Notes: generated from the letters alone by a model not told the origin. A DNA stretch of 64,000 bases from Parvimonas sp. oral taxon 393 str. F0440 (GCA_000223315.2 AFUS01000005.1:310001-374000); one strand, 5' to 3'; shown: positions 9,809 to 21,236, counted from the stretch's first letter. Numbers and translations: made by a program.

Positions 9809-10835
9809 TTAACTTTGTATAATTATCTTTATATTTTCTATTCTTTTTATTTTTATTGAATTTTTAATAATAAGACTTAAATTATCCAAAGCTAATATTA
9901 AAATCATCATTAAAAAAACTAAAAATCCGACTTTTAAATATGTTTTTAAATCTTCTGCTTTTGTAATATTGTTTTTTCCAATAAATAGAGATATTTTAAC
10001 GGCTATGGATGTCAAAATTAATCTTATAGTTGCAAAAACTGCAGAAATAAATGATGAAATAATAATTATAGATATTAATCCTGATTTTATTATAAATGCT
10101 ATAGCTATAGTTATCCCTTTACTTATAGCCTTTGTAATTAGCTCAAATGAATTTACATCAATATTTTTATTTTTTCAAGTAAAAATTTCTCTCTAATCAA
10201 ATCTTTTTCTGTTGGAAATTTGCTAAAAATAAATTCTTCTAAATATTTTAAATTATCGTGATTTGTCTTAATATAGTCTATCACATCTCTATTAAGAAAC
10301 TCTTTAAGCTGTAAACTATAACCAAAATATTCATTGTCAAACCATTTATCTATATCATTGTTTTTTGGAAATTCTTCATCTTTAATTTTAAATTTTACAT
10401 CATTAATATTATACAAAATTAAAAACAACTCAAAACTTAAACATATAATATATGAATAATTAAATAAAGTTAAAAAGTAATTGTAAAATAAAAACTCCGA
10501 TTTAAAAATAGAAACATATAACAGTAAATTCAAATTTAAAAATGCTAAAATTTTAACTAATAAATCTAATGGATTTAAAAAACTAAGTTTAACATTAGTA
10601 TAATTTTTTAAAATAAAATAAATCATATTCATACTATTAAATATAAATATAAATCCTAATAAAATTTGTAAAAAATCAAATACATAGGATAATTGAAAAT
10701 TCAACAAATAAAATGTAAATATAAAATAGATTAAATATATTACAACCCATAAAATATTAAATACAGTATTAAGCATTTTTATTTTTTCCCATATTTAATA
10801 TTAAATTTTTCTAAACTTCTCCTTAATAAATCCAT
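9809..10835 (-). CDS. Unknown polytopic membrane protein, two frameshifts
   Basis: Not recognised. The longest unbroken piece (10153-10776) is 207 residues with several hydrophobic helices near its N-terminus. Adding one A to each of two six-A runs (plus T 10170-10175 and 10782-10787) yields one 342-residue protein from ATG 10835 (SD AAGGTGAG), starting MDLLRRSLEKFNIKYGKK. The C-terminal half has three or more further helices. It begins 16 bases after hemW and ends 51 bases before the HAD gene, so it is probably cotranscribed with both. Function unknown. Confidence 0.6.
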
Positions 10836-10851
10836 TTAACTCACCTTATTT

Positions 10852-11978
10852 CTATAAATTACAATTTACAAAAAAGCTATCCATTATGTCAAATCCCTTT
10901 TTTGTAAAGTATATTCTATCATCTTTTATTTCTACTACCTTATTTTCTAGTCCACTTTCAACAGCTTTTTTATTCTCCTCTAAAAAGTCCGACTTAAAAA
11001 TACAGTTGTAATCGGAAATCAAAAATCCATCTTTTAAACGCATATTCATTATGATATATTCAAATTTTTTAGTTGAAATATCCAATTTTTCTCTAAATTC
11101 TATTGGAACATTTCCACTTTGTAATTCTTTTATATATTTTGCAAGATTAACTGTATTGGAATATCTTTCATCATTCAAATATGAATGTGCCGAAATTCCA
11201 AGTCCTAAATACTCTTTACAGTTCCAGTATTTTTTGTTATGAACAGACTCTTTTCCTATTTTTGCAAAATTTGAAACTTCATATTGTTTAAGACCAATTT
11301 CTTCTAATTTTTCAACAATTAGATAATACATTTTTCTTTCAGTTTCTTCATCTAAAAAATTCAATTTTCCTGCATTTTGTAAGGCTTTAAATTTCGTCTT
11401 TTCTTCAATAATCAAAGCATAATAGGAGATATGTTCGGGATTTATTTTTTTACGATTTCTAAGTCATACAAAATATCTTCAATAGTCTGACTTTGATAAC
11501 CAAAAATTAAATCTAAATTTATATCAAAACCGAATTTTTTTACCAATTCAATACTCTCTAATGCTTCTTTTGAGTTGTGATTTCTTCCTAATTCTTTTAA
11601 GATTTTATCATTAAAACTTTGTACCCCTATTGATAGTCTATTTATTTTTGCTCTTTTATAGTATTCCAATTTTTTTTCATCAAAAGTTTTCGAATTTGTT
11701 TCAATAGTTATTTCAATATTATCTAAAACAGTGAAATTTTCTCTTAATTTTTCTAAAATATCAAAAATATATTTTCCGTCAATAAAACTCGGAGTTCCTC
11801 CTCCGATAAATATAGAATCTATTAAAAAATCTTTATTTCCTTTTAACTCTATTTCCTTTTTTAGAGCCTCAACATATTCTTTAATTTTAGAATTCGCCCC
11901 TTGAAATGCAGTAAAATCACAATAATTGCAAATTTTATCACAAAAAGGAATATGAATATATAATCCCAGTTTTTTCAT
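10852..11978 (-). CDS. hemW: HemW-like radical SAM protein, one frameshift
   Basis: The radical SAM cluster motif CDKICNYC (CX3CX2C) follows GLYIHIPF, as in HemW. A GGGTPSFI loop and SIGVQSFND also match. The frame breaks in a seven-A run (plus T 11445-11451); one extra A gives KKINPEHISYYALIIEE, the HemW signature around PEHIS.Y, and a 375-residue product. The start is taken as ATG 11978 behind GGGAGA rather than the upstream TTG. HemW is a heme chaperone related to oxygen-independent coproporphyrinogen oxidase; it acts in the cytoplasm. Confidence 0.88.
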
Positions 11979-11994
11979 TTTTCTCCCATTAGGC

Positions 11995-12018
11995 AAAAAG
12001 CCTATTGTCTAATAGGCT
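11995..12018 (-). terminator. Terminator/attenuator overlapping the lepA stop codon
   Basis: An 8-bp stem AGCCTATT/AATAGGCT with a 4-base loop is followed by five T. The lepA TAG (12017-12019) is in the first arm. A third segment GCCTAAT just downstream can pair with the second arm instead, so terminator and anti-terminator forms are mutually exclusive before hemW. Confidence 0.75.
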
Positions 12019-13825
12019 ATTTTTCATCATATTTTAATACAGCTAAGAAGGCTTGTTGTGGTACTTCTACATTACCGATTTGTTGCATTTTCTTCTTACC
12101 TTCTTTTTGTTTTTCAAGTAATTTTCTTTTTCTTGAAATATCTCCACCATAACATTTTGCAAGTACATCTTTTCTCAATGCTCTTACAGTTTCTCTCGCA
12201 ATTACTTTTGAGCCTATTGATGCTTGAATAGGTACTGCAAATTGATGTCTAGGTATTTCATCCTTAAGTCTTTCAACTATATTTCTAGCTCTGTCGTAAG
12301 ATTTTTCACGATGAACAATTATTGAAAAGGCATCGACTAAATCTCCGTTGATTAAAATATCCAATTTAGTTAAATCAGAACGTTGATATCCTTTTAATTC
12401 ATAATCAAGTGAAGCATAACCCTTTGTTTTTGATTTTAATGCATCAAAAAAGTCGTAAATAACTTCATTCAATGGCAAAATATATCTAAGACTAACTCTA
12501 TGTTGATCGAGATATTCCATATTTTCAAAAATCCCTCTTTTATTTTGACATAAATCCATAATAGTTCCAACATAATCTTTCGGAGTCATAATATTTGCCT
12601 CAACAATAGGCTCTTCCATATATTCTATTTCAGTTTCTTTAGGTAAATTGCTTGGATTTTGAATTTCTAGGATTTCTCCCGTTTTTTTAGCAACTTTATA
12701 GATAACAGACGGAGCAGTAGTAATTATATTCAAATCAAATTCTCTATCCAGTCTTTCTTGAATAATCTCCATATGCAATAGTCCTAAAAATCCACATCTA
12801 AACCCAAAGCCAAGTGCAACGGAGCTTTCAGGCTCAAAGGATAATGAAGCATCATTTACTTGGAGTTTTTCTAAAGCTTCTCTTACACTATTAAAGTCTT
12901 CTCCTTCTGCAGGATAAATTCCACAATAAACCATAGGCACAACTTTTTTATATCCCGGTAATGGAGAGTCAGTCATATTTTCAAAATCTGTAATAGTATC
13001 ACCAACTCTAGCGTCTTTTACATTTTTTATACTTGCAACTACATAACCTACATCCCCTGCTTTAAGTTCACCCGTTTGAACATTTCCGGATGCAGTATAA
13101 CCAACTTCAGTTACTTCAAATTTCCCTTTAGTTGCCATCATATAAATAGTCATTCCCTCTTTTAGTGTTCCTTCAACTACACGAACATAAGAAACGACAC
13201 CTTTATATGAATCATAATAAGAATCAAAAATAAGTGCTTTAAGTGGTGCATTTTCATCTCCGGTAGGAGCAGGAACATTTTTTACAATATCTTCCAATAC
13301 ATCTTCAATATTAAGTCCCTCTTTTGCGGAGACTAAAGGAATTCCCTCTGTATCAAATCCTGTTATCTCTTCAATTTCTTCTTTTACTTCATCTATTCTA
13401 GCAGACGGTAAATCTATTTTATTTATAACAGGTAAAATTTCTAAATCTTGTTCTAATGCTAAATATACATTCCCCAAAGTTTGAGCTTCAACACCTTGAG
13501 TTGCATCGACAACTAAAATAGCTCCCTCACAAGCAGCAAGACTTCTTGATACTTCATAAGTAAAGTCAACATGTCCCGGAGTATCAATAAGATTTAAAAC
13601 ATATGTTTCTCCGTCTTTCGCTTTGTAGAAAAGTTTTACAGCTTTTAGCTTAATAGTAATTCCTCTTTCTCTCTCAAGATCCATACTATCTAAAACCTGC
13701 TCTTCCATTTCTCTTTTAGTCATCATTCCTGTTTTTTCTATCAATCTATCTGCAAGTGTAGATTTTCCATGATCTATATGTGCAATTATAGAAAAATTTC
13801 TAATATTCTTCTGTTTTATTTTCAT
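12017..13825 (-). CDS. lepA: Elongation factor 4 (LepA)
   Basis: An intact 602-residue translational GTPase. G1 is [10 protein letters not shown]2 ERGITIK, G3 DTPGHVD, G4 NKIDLP and G5 SAKEG. The C-terminal LepA-specific domain is present (SYDRARN, then a basic end with [15 protein letters not shown]). It back-translocates stalled ribosomes. It lies four bases after lepB. Confidence 0.97.
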   Translation of the reverse strand: MKIKQKNIRNFSIIAHIDHGKSTLADRLIEKTGMMTKREMEEQVLDSMDLERERGITIKLKAVKLFYKAKDGETYVLNLIDTPGHVDFTYEVSRSLAACEGAILVVDATQGVEAQTLGNVYLALEQDLEILPVINKIDLPSARIDEVKEEIEEITGFDTEGIPLVSAKEGLNIEDVLEDIVKNVPAPTGDENAPLKALIFDSYYDSYKGVVSYVRVVEGTLKEGMTIYMMATKGKFEVTEVGYTASGNVQTGELKAGDVGYVVASIKNVKDARVGDTITDFENMTDSPLPGYKKVVPMVYCGIYPAEGEDFNSVREALEKLQVNDASLSFEPESSVALGFGFRCGFLGLLHMEIIQERLDREFDLNIITTAPSVIYKVAKKTGEILEIQNPSNLPKETEIEYMEEPIVEANIMTPKDYVGTIMDLCQNKRGIFENMEYLDQHRVSLRYILPLNEVIYDFFDALKSKTKGYASLDYELKGYQRSDLTKLDILINGDLVDAFSIIVHREKSYDRARNIVERLKDEIPRHQFAVPIQASIGSKVIARETVRALRKDVLAKCYGGDISRKRKLLEKQKEGKKKMQQIGNVEVPQQAFLAVLKYDEK

Positions 13826-13828
13826 AAA

Positions 13829-14404
13829 TTATTTTAAACCTCCAAAATTATTAAAAGGATAGTATCTAAATATAATTTTTCCAACAATATCCGATCTTGG
13901 AATAACTCCTAAATCTCTACCATCTCTACTATTTGACCTATTATCCCCCAAAACGAAAACATACCCTTTAGGAACTTCCCATTTTGTAGTATTATTATGT
14001 GGAGTTGTAACATTTGTACTCACATAGTCCTCTTCCAACATTTTTCCATTCAAATAAACTCTATCATTAATTATTTCAACAGTATCTCCTTCAACTGCAA
14101 TAACTCTCTTTAAGTAGTATTTCTTTGCATCAGGAACATAAAAGTCGATTATATCTCCACGAGTTATATTTTTCTTCATAAAAAACAACTTACTAACCAT
14201 AAGTCTATCACCATGATTTACAGTTGGATTCATACTCCTTCCATCTACAATCGTACTGGTAACAACAAATGTTTTTATTCCAAAACTTATTAAAAGAGCA
14301 AAAATTATAACTTTTGCATAATCCCAAAATATTTTCCCAAAATTCTTTTCATTCTTTTCTTGGACTATATTTTCTTTTTCTTCATCATATCTATCATCAA
14401 TCAT
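13829..14404 (-). CDS. lepB: Signal peptidase I
   Basis: 191 residues from ATG 14404, which has GGAGGAAATT upstream (an in-frame TTG lies before the SD and is not used). There is one N-terminal transmembrane helix (about residues 25-47), catalytic Ser in GRSMNPTV, the Lys in YYLKRVIAVEGD, and the conserved GDNRSNSRDGRDLG box. It cleaves Sec/Tat signal peptides on the outer face of the membrane. Confidence 0.95.
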   Translation of the reverse strand: MIDDRYDEEKENIVQEKNEKNFGKIFWDYAKVIIFALLISFGIKTFVVTSTIVDGRSMNPTVNHGDRLMVSKLFFMKKNITRGDIIDFYVPDAKKYYLKRVIAVEGDTVEIINDRVYLNGKMLEEDYVSTNVTTPHNNTTKWEVPKGYVFVLGDNRSNSRDGRDLGVIPRSDIVGKIIFRYYPFNNFGGLK

Positions 14405-14443
14405 AATTTCCTCCAAATTTATACAAATATTTTATCATATTTG

Positions 14444-14980
14444 TTAATGTCTATCCACTAAAAACTTGCAATATAAAACATATCCAAAACCACCTAAAAA
14501 TATCACAAGAAAAGGACTTATTTTAAAATAACTTACTAAAATTAAAACTATTAAGCTAATTAAATAATGAATAGCCTTTGACCTTGTCTTTTTCCCAAGT
14601 ATTACAACCGCTGATGCTAAAACTGCAATTAAAGCGGGTTTAACTGCGACAAAAAATTTACTTACATAGTAATTCGCACTCATATCTTTAAAAAATATTG
14701 CTATTATAAGAATTGACAAAAAAGCGGGAAAAATTGAACAGAACAAGCAAACTAATGCTCCTGCCAAGCCTTTTAACTTATATCCTACTATAATGCTTAT
14801 ATTACAACCTAAAACGCCCGGAACACTTTGTGCTATACCAAGTGCATCTAAAAACTCTTCCTGCGTCATATATTTCTTTTTTTCAACAATTTCTCTATTT
14901 ATAACCGGAATCATAGCAGCTCCACCGCCAACAGTTAGAGTGCTTATCCATAAAAATGTCTTAAATAATTGAAATAACAT
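14444..14980 (-). CDS. Chromate transporter family protein, second subunit
   Basis: 178 residues with VGGGAAMIPVI near the N-terminus and AQSVPGVLGCNISIIVGY, the CHR-domain signatures, plus about five helices. It is a half-size CHR protein that pairs with the gene just upstream. AGGAGG of this gene overlaps the stop codon of the upstream partner. Such short pairs occur widely; chromate or sulfate as substrate is only a family assumption. Confidence 0.85.
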   Translation of the reverse strand: MLFQLFKTFLWISTLTVGGGAAMIPVINREIVEKKKYMTQEEFLDALGIAQSVPGVLGCNISIIVGYKLKGLAGALVCLFCSIFPAFLSILIIAIFFKDMSANYYVSKFFVAVKPALIAVLASAVVILGKKTRSKAIHYLISLIVLILVSYFKISPFLVIFLGGFGYVLYCKFLVDRH

Positions 14981-14989
14981 AATTACCTC

Positions 14990-15510
14990 CTAAACAATCC
15001 ACATTCCGACTAGACCGGTTAAAAAAATCGCAATTATCGGATGTAAATTTTTATAAGTAGTTAAGTAAAAAATTATTCCAAAAGTAACAATCGAATAAAA
15101 AGTGTAAAAATCAGAATCTATAACAGCTACACAACTGGATGCAATTAATCCAAGTACGATAGGTCTTATTCCAATAAAAAATTTTTTATATGTATATTAT
15201 CTTTAAATTTTTGCATAAAAAATACTATTAAAGTTATTAGTATAAAACTTGGCAAAACCACAGCTATTGTCGTAATTATAGATCCTAAAACTCCATTCCC
15301 GACTGTATATCCTACAAATGTTGCAAGATTAATGGCTATAGGGCCCGGTGTCATTTGAGAAATTGTAACAAAATTTATAAAGTCATTCATTCCAATCCAA
15401 GCATATTTATCTACAACAAGAGATATAATAAGTGGAATCATAGCATATCCACCACCAAAATTATATGCTCCTATAAATAAAAATACTAAAAATAAGCTAA
15501 TTAAAATCAT
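14990..15510 (-). CDS. Chromate transporter family protein, first subunit, one frameshift
   Basis: CHR motifs NFGGGYAMIPLI and QMTPGPIAINLATFVG are in the first 70 residues. The frame breaks in adjoining A6/T6 runs (15176-15187). One extra base gives FFIGIRPIVLGLIAS and a helical C-terminus ending at TAG 14990-14992, for 173 residues, matching its 178-residue partner. ATG 15510 follows the prmC stop codon by one base. Confidence 0.82.
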
Positions 15511-15511
15511 T

Positions 15512-16312
15512 TTATCTCCTCTTAGCTATTATAATTCTATCAAATCCTGCAAAATCTTTTTTTTGAAGTAAAATTTCAAAACCTTTTTCAACCAATAAAT
15601 TGGAAATAATTTCCATTTGATTATATCCTATTTCAAAAGCCAAAACACCTTTTTCTGATAAATAGTCGAAAGATTTCTCTATTATTTCTCTATAAAAAAA
15701 CAATCCATCTTTCCCTCCGTATAATGCATTTTGTGGTTCAAAAGACAATTCTTTTTCCAGAGTTTTCATATCAGCATCATCAATATAAGGAGGATTTGAA
15801 ACTATAATATCAAAATTTTTCTCCTTTACATTTGAAAAAATATCACTTTCATAAAATTTCACATTTTTTAAATTTAATTTTTCTTTATTTCTTTTTGATA
15901 AATTTATTGCTTCTTTGCTTATATCAATACCATAAATTTGTGATTTTCTCAAATTATCTGCAAGTGCAAGGCTTATAGCTCCACTACCACAACCTATATC
16001 TAAAATTTTATCCTTTTTACAGTCCAATTTTAAAATTTCATCAACTAAAATTTCAGTTTCAAATCTTGGAATTAAAGCGGATTCGTCAACAAATAACTCC
16101 AAACCGTAAAATTCCCATTTTCCAAAAATATATTGTAAAGGATAATTTTGTTTTCTCTTTTCAACTATCTTTAAAAATTCGTCATAAATACTATCAACAC
16201 AAAAATTCAAGTTAATTTTTAATTCAATAGGCTTTTTATCTGTTAAAAATTCTAAAATTAACCAATTTTCGTTTGTATCTCCATGTTTTTCAATTAATTC
16301 TTTTATGTTCAT
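15512..16312 (-). CDS. prmC: Release factor glutamine methyltransferase PrmC
   Basis: 266 residues, intact. An N-terminal helical domain contains PLQYIFGKWEFYG. The SAM site is LDIGCGSGAISLA and the glutamine-binding motif is SNPPYI. PrmC methylates the GGQ glutamine of RF1 and RF2. prfA, its common neighbour, is not present here. TAGGAG precedes ATG 16312. Confidence 0.93.
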   Translation of the reverse strand: MNIKELIEKHGDTNENWLILEFLTDKKPIELKINLNFCVDSIYDEFLKIVEKRKQNYPLQYIFGKWEFYGLELFVDESALIPRFETEILVDEILKLDCKKDKILDIGCGSGAISLALADNLRKSQIYGIDISKEAINLSKRNKEKLNLKNVKFYESDIFSNVKEKNFDIIVSNPPYIDDADMKTLEKELSFEPQNALYGGKDGLFFYREIIEKSFDYLSEKGVLAFEIGYNQMEIISNLLVEKGFEILLQKKDFAGFDRIIIAKRR

Positions 16313-16326
16313 AAAAAACTCCTATT

Positions 16327-16817
16327 CTAAGAAATTTTAGAATATAATTCATAAACAAAATTATAAAAATCATCCGAAATGGTTACAAAAAATGAATACT
16401 CATTATATTTTAAAACGGCTGTTTTATCTTCTGAAGATAAAGAAATACTAAAAACATTATTATTGCTTTCAAAAGTTATAGTTATATCTTCTTTTTCCAT
16501 AGTAAGTTCGGAATTGGAAACAAATTTACTAAATTCAATCTTAGAAATAATATCATCCATTAATTTCTTATCTTCTACAATATATTTTTTATCATTTTCA
16601 GCTTTAGTAATTACTATTTTATTTAACTCTTGAGAAGAAAGATGTTTTTTTTCTATTTTTAAAACATCATTTTTATTCATATCTGTTACTATATAATATT
16701 TTTCTCTCTCTTTTCTAACCTTAGCTCTTTCCAAACTTGAATGATAAAAAATCAATCCCAATCCTATAATTTCTATTAATAATACTAGAATAAATACAGG
16801 CTTAATATTTTTTTCAT
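16327..16817 (-). CDS. Unknown single-pass membrane protein, one frameshift
   Basis: Not recognised. From ATG 16817 (SD GGGAGAG) the frame is lost within codons in a seven-A run (plus T 16808-16814). One extra A gives MKKNIKPVFILVLLIEIIG..., a signal-anchor helix, then a 130-residue polar domain. In total 163 residues. The soluble part is Lys/Ser/Asp rich with alternating beta-type hydrophobics. It lies just upstream of prmC in the same direction. Confidence 0.6.
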
Positions 16818-16960
16818 AAAACTCTCCCTAAAATATATAAACACTAATAATACAAATTTCTAATTATAATCCATTATTATTTTATCATAAATTGCAAAAA
16901 AATAAATTAAAATATCTTAAATTAGTATTGATTCTATTAAATAATAACACTACTATACAT

Positions 16961-16990
16961 AAAAAAAGAGATGAATTTTTAATTCATCTC
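16961..16990 (-). terminator. Terminator of the dcw cluster (after nrdR)
   Basis: A perfect 9-bp stem GAGATGAAT/ATTCATCTC is followed by seven T on the minus strand, directly abutting the nrdR stop codon. Confidence 0.93.
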
Positions 16991-17436
16991 CTAAAATTCT
17001 TTTTGTAAATATTCCATAAAAGATTTTATATCTCTAAAATCTTTATATACTGCAGCAAAGCGAACATAAGAAACCTCATCAAGTGATTTTAGATATTTTA
17101 AAACCAGCTCTCCAATCTGAGTAGATTTTATTTCGTTTTTGTAGTTTTGTCTAATATCTTTTTCAATATTATCTATAACATCCTCTATCTCTTTATCTTG
17201 AATATTTCTTTTTTCACAGCATTTTTTTATTCCTGCAAAAACCTTATTTCTTGAAAAGATTTGTTTTGATCCATCTTTTTTAATACAAATATTACAAATT
17301 CAGGCATTTTTTCATAAGTGGTAAATTTGTAATTACATGTTTCACAAACTCTTCTTCTCTTTACATAAGTTTTATCATTTGAATTTCTGGAATCTAAAAC
17401 TCTTGTAGTTTCTGCTCCACAATTAGGACATTTCAT
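16991..17436 (-). CDS. nrdR: Transcriptional repressor NrdR, one frameshift
   Basis: The zinc-ribbon cysteines are CPNC and CETC, followed by the FTTYE motif. The frame breaks in a six-A run (plus T 17276-17281). One extra A restores KKDGSKQIFSRNKVFAGI and the ATP-cone to ...YVRFAAVYKDF, ending at TAG 16991-16993 for 148 residues, the normal NrdR length. It represses ribonucleotide reductase genes in response to dATP/ATP. Its ATG overlaps the corrected ftsZ stop as TAATG. Confidence 0.93.
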
Positions 17437-18490
17437 TATCTTAAGAAACTTGGAATATCTAAATCTAATCCGTCATCTTTTTTATCTGATGAAGGTTTTT
17501 TTCATAGCTTGATAGTTTTCTTATTCCTCCGGCAACTAGTGGATCAAAGCCTGTTGCTATAACAGTAATCTTGATATTATCCCCAAGTGATTCATCAACT
17601 CCTGTACCGAAAATAACATTAGCATCTCCATCAATAGCTTCTCTAATTAATTCTGCAGCTTCATGTGCTTCAAAAAGACCAACATTTGCAGCTGTAACAT
17701 TAAGAAGAACCGCTCTTGCACCATCAATAGAAGTTTCAAGTAATGGACTGTTAATTGCCATTTTAGCAGCATCAACTGCTCTGTTTTCTCCACTTGCTAT
17801 ACCAATACCCATATGAGCAACTCCTTGATCTTGCATTACTGATTTAACATCTGCAAAATCCAAGTTAATTATACTTGGAACAGCAATTAAATCGGAAATA
17901 CCTTGAATACCGTTCATTAAAACTTCATCAGCCATAGCAAATGCTTCCAACATAGTTGTTCTCTTTTCAGAAATTTGAATTAATTTATCATTTGGAATAG
18001 TAATTAGTGTATCAACTTTTTCTTTAAGTGCTTCAATACCTTGTTCAGCTTGAATAGCTCTTTTTCTTCCTTCAAAAGTGAATGGCTTAGTAACCACACC
18101 TACAGTTAAAATTCCCATTTCTTTTGCAATACCTGCAACAATAGGAGCAGCACCTGTACCAGTTCCGCCACCCATACCGGCAGTTACAAATACCATATCA
18201 GTTCCTTCAAGAGCTTTCATTATTTCTTCTTTACTTTCTTCTGCAGCTTTTTCTCCAACAGATGGATTTGCACCTGCTCCAAGACCTCTTGTTAATTTTT
18301 CTCCTATTTGAATTTTTGTTTCTATATCAATAGAATTTAAAATTTGTCTATCTGTATTTACAGCTACAAAATCAACTCCTCTTAGTCCGCATTGTTTCAT
18401 TCTTGAAATAGCGTTGTTTCCACCGCCACCAATACCGAAAACTTTGATTTTAGCTAAATCATTTCCATATACTTCCATCTCAAATGCCAT
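17436..18490 (-). CDS. ftsZ: Cell division GTPase FtsZ, one frameshift near the C-terminus
   Basis: Tubulin-type motifs GGGGNN near residue 21, [10 protein letters not shown] near 105 and the T7 loop NLDFADVK are present. The uncorrected frame ends in KKMTD. Adding one A to the seven-A run (plus T 17496-17502) gives [13 protein letters not shown] then the conserved tail [10 protein letters not shown], the peptide that binds FtsA, SepF and other partners. The corrected stop overlaps the nrdR start as TAATG. The product is 351 residues. FtsZ forms the division ring. Confidence 0.96.
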
Positions 18491-18543
18491 TATTATTTCC
18501 TCCTATATAGTTTTATACTTAATTTTTTAGGTAACCAATGTTA

Positions 18544-20123
18544 TTATACTAAATTTTTTAATAAATTTCTACTATTTTTTACAATTATTGGATTTTCTCC
18601 AACATTTAGTATAATTTCAGTTGCATTTATTCCTTCTAATTGAATTTTCTTAATTAAAATTCCTATAATTTGTGTTTTCTTCGAATAGTCTTTTAAATCT
18701 CCAAATGTAACTTTTAAAGAATTTTTAAATTCTATAATTATTTCTTGATCATTTGTAAAATCAATACTGACAATATCAAAATAATATTCTTTAGTCAAAA
18801 TATCCAATAAGAATTTAACCTTCGTCTCGTCTGTAGAAAAATCTTCCCCTACTTTTAATCCAGTTTCGGCAATGCCTTTTAATTGAGCTCCTGATGCTTT
18901 TGAATTATCAGTCGCTACTTCTTTAACTTTACCATAGTTGTCAATAGTAGTTAGTCCACTTGCAGTGTTTATATAAGCACTTACAAAATTTTCTTTAACT
19001 TCTATCTCTACTATATTAGGATAATTTTTTCTTACCTTAACATCTTCAATATTTGGAAGTTCTTTTAAATTTTTCTTGATTTTACTTGTAGATGCTAAGA
19101 ATATGTTATCTCCAACACTTATTCCACTTTTACCAATTAATATTTCTTTTTCATTTGCAACATTTCCAATAACATTTATATAATCAATCTTAAATAAATC
19201 GTGAGTTAATCCAAAATATACCATTATAGCTGCTGAAGCTAATAAAAAAGCTAATAAAAACTTAAAGAATATTCTAAATCCACTTCTTCTTTTCTTCTTT
19301 CTTCCCTTTTTATCTATATAGTATTCTTCGTCATCCTCATCTTCTTCTAATTCATCTGTAGTATCTACTAAATTCTCATAATAGTTTGCTTTTTGACTAA
19401 TATTCTCATAACCAGATTGAATTACTGAAGTTTCATCTTCTAAACTACCAAAGTCATCGTCATCTTCTTCTAATTCATCAAGAGAATTAAGAACTTCTTC
19501 TTTTTCAAATAAAGAATCATAGTTGCCTTCTTTACTCAAATCTTCTTCATTTGATATACTATATTGATTGAAAATTGATTCTTCCTCATTTACATTCTCA
19601 ATAGAACTTTCCTCTTGATTATTTTCTACTAATGGTAGCACATCTGATTCTTCTATAGATTTTATATCTTCCACAGACATAACATCTTCTTCAGAATCTA
19701 AACTTCCAAAATCATCATCCTCATCATCAACATTTTCAATTTCCTCATTTTTCGACTCAATTATAGGTTCTTCTGTAATTAAATCATCTTCTATTTCTTC
19801 TATTTTATCATCAATTAGAATTTCTTCTGATTCTTTTTCTAAATCAACTATATCGTCTTTAAGTTCTTGAACTATTTCATCTTCAATGATATCAGTTGAT
19901 GAAATATTTTCTTCATTTATACTTTCAGAAGAAGGATGTTCTTTCTCGTAATTCATTTTTTCAAAATCTACACTTTTAAATTCCTCAAAAAACGATTCAT
20001 CTAAAGTGTTATTTTTAGACTTTATGTTGTCATATTCATAAAATTCATCATGTACCGAACTGACTTCATCTAATTTCTTTTTAACAAATATTTTAGGTTT
20101 TTTCCTTTGTTATTACTAGACAT
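18544..20123 (-). CDS. ftsQ: FtsQ/DivIB with very long acidic N-terminus, one frameshift
   Basis: From ATG 20123 (SD GGGAGA) and one extra A in the six-A run (plus T 20098-20103) the product is 526 residues, about twice the family size. Roughly the first 280 residues are cytoplasmic, very Glu/Asp-rich and probably disordered; DDDFGSL occurs twice (19699-19719 and 19441-19461). A basic stop-transfer KKGRKKKRRS precedes one helix, then a POTRA domain (IDYINVIGN) and beta domain. It bridges the divisome and FtsLB outside the membrane. It sits between murG and ftsZ. Confidence 0.85.
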
Positions 20124-20125
20124 AT

Positions 20126-21235
20126 CTATCTCCCTTTAAATTTATCATAAAATATTGAAACAAAATCTTTAACCGCATTAGGTGTAGCAAATTTTTTTGC
20201 ATTTTCTTTCATTTGTTCAAGTTTATTATTATCAAAAATTATTTTTTCTATGTTTTCCCATAACAAATCTGAATTTAACTCTCTCTCTAGTATAAGCTCG
20301 GCTGCCCCAATTTCTTTATATGCCCTTGCATTAAATTCTTGATGATTCTCGGTAGTATATGCTTTTGGTATTAAAATACTTGCCAAACCTATCTTTGATA
20401 TTTCAGCTAAAGTTATCGCTCCAGAGCTAGTAATAACTAAATCGGAAACTCCATAAGCCTTATCCATCTCAATCATATAAGGTAGAATTTTTACATTCTC
20501 ACCAATTTTTATATCTTTTTTCCTCATATCTTCTATAAATTTCTCATAATTACTTTTTCCGGTTACATGAATTAGAGAAATTTCATTATTGTCATAAAAT
20601 TTGTCTAATATTCCAATTATAGCTTTATTAAGTTCTTCACTTCCATTACTTCCTCCAAAAGAAAAAATATTTTTAGAATTTTCATCAAGTTTAAAAAACT
20701 TTAAGGCTTCTTTTCTATCTAAATTTTGAAATCTATTCCTAATAGGATTGCCTGTAACAATACATTTTTCATTGTTTTTAAAAAATTTAATTGATTCTTT
20801 AAAAGTAACAGCCATTGAATCAACATATCTTGACAGAATTCTATTAGTAATTCCAGGATAACTATTTTGTTCATGAAATATTGTATAAATCCCAAGTCTA
20901 TGAGCTTTATATAAAACAGGACCCGTTACAAAACCTCCGGTTCCTATAACAACATCAGGTTTAAATTCTTTCAATATTTTCTTTGCTTGAGTTAATCCTT
21001 TAAGTAAAACAAAAATTGATTTGAAAAATTTCTTATTAATTTTTCTAGGAAGTCCCATAACTTCTATTGATTTATAATCTATATTTAAACTTGGAATTAA
21101 TTCGCTTTCCATGCTGTTTTTAGAACCTATATATAAAATTTCTATATTCTCATCTCTTCTTTTTAATTCTTCAATTATTGCAACGGCAGGATATATATGT
21201 CCTCCTGTACCACCACCTGTTATAACAACTTTCAT
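20126..21235 (-). CDS. murG: UDP-GlcNAc lipid I glycosyltransferase MurG
   Basis: An intact 369-residue GT-B protein. It has TGGGTGGHIYPA at the N-terminus, the FGGSNGSEELN loop, and ITSSGAITLAEIS in the donor-binding half. It makes lipid II at the inner membrane face. The stop is two bases before the ftsQ start. Confidence 0.97.
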   Translation of the reverse strand: MKVVITGGGTGGHIYPAVAIIEELKRRDENIEILYIGSKNSMESELIPSLNIDYKSIEVMGLPRKINKKFFKSIFVLLKGLTQAKKILKEFKPDVVIGTGGFVTGPVLYKAHRLGIYTIFHEQNSYPGITNRILSRYVDSMAVTFKESIKFFKNNEKCIVTGNPIRNRFQNLDRKEALKFFKLDENSKNIFSFGGSNGSEELNKAIIGILDKFYDNNEISLIHVTGKSNYEKFIEDMRKKDIKIGENVKILPYMIEMDKAYGVSDLVITSSGAITLAEISKIGLASILIPKAYTTENHQEFNARAYKEIGAAELILERELNSDLLWENIEKIIFDNNKLEQMKENAKKFATPNAVKDFVSIFYDKFKGR

Positions 21236-21236
21236 A

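Noticed and set aside
17436-17495. FtsZ naturally lacking its C-terminal tail
   Set aside because: One extra A restores [10 protein letters not shown] and a TAATG overlap with nrdR, too specific to be chance.
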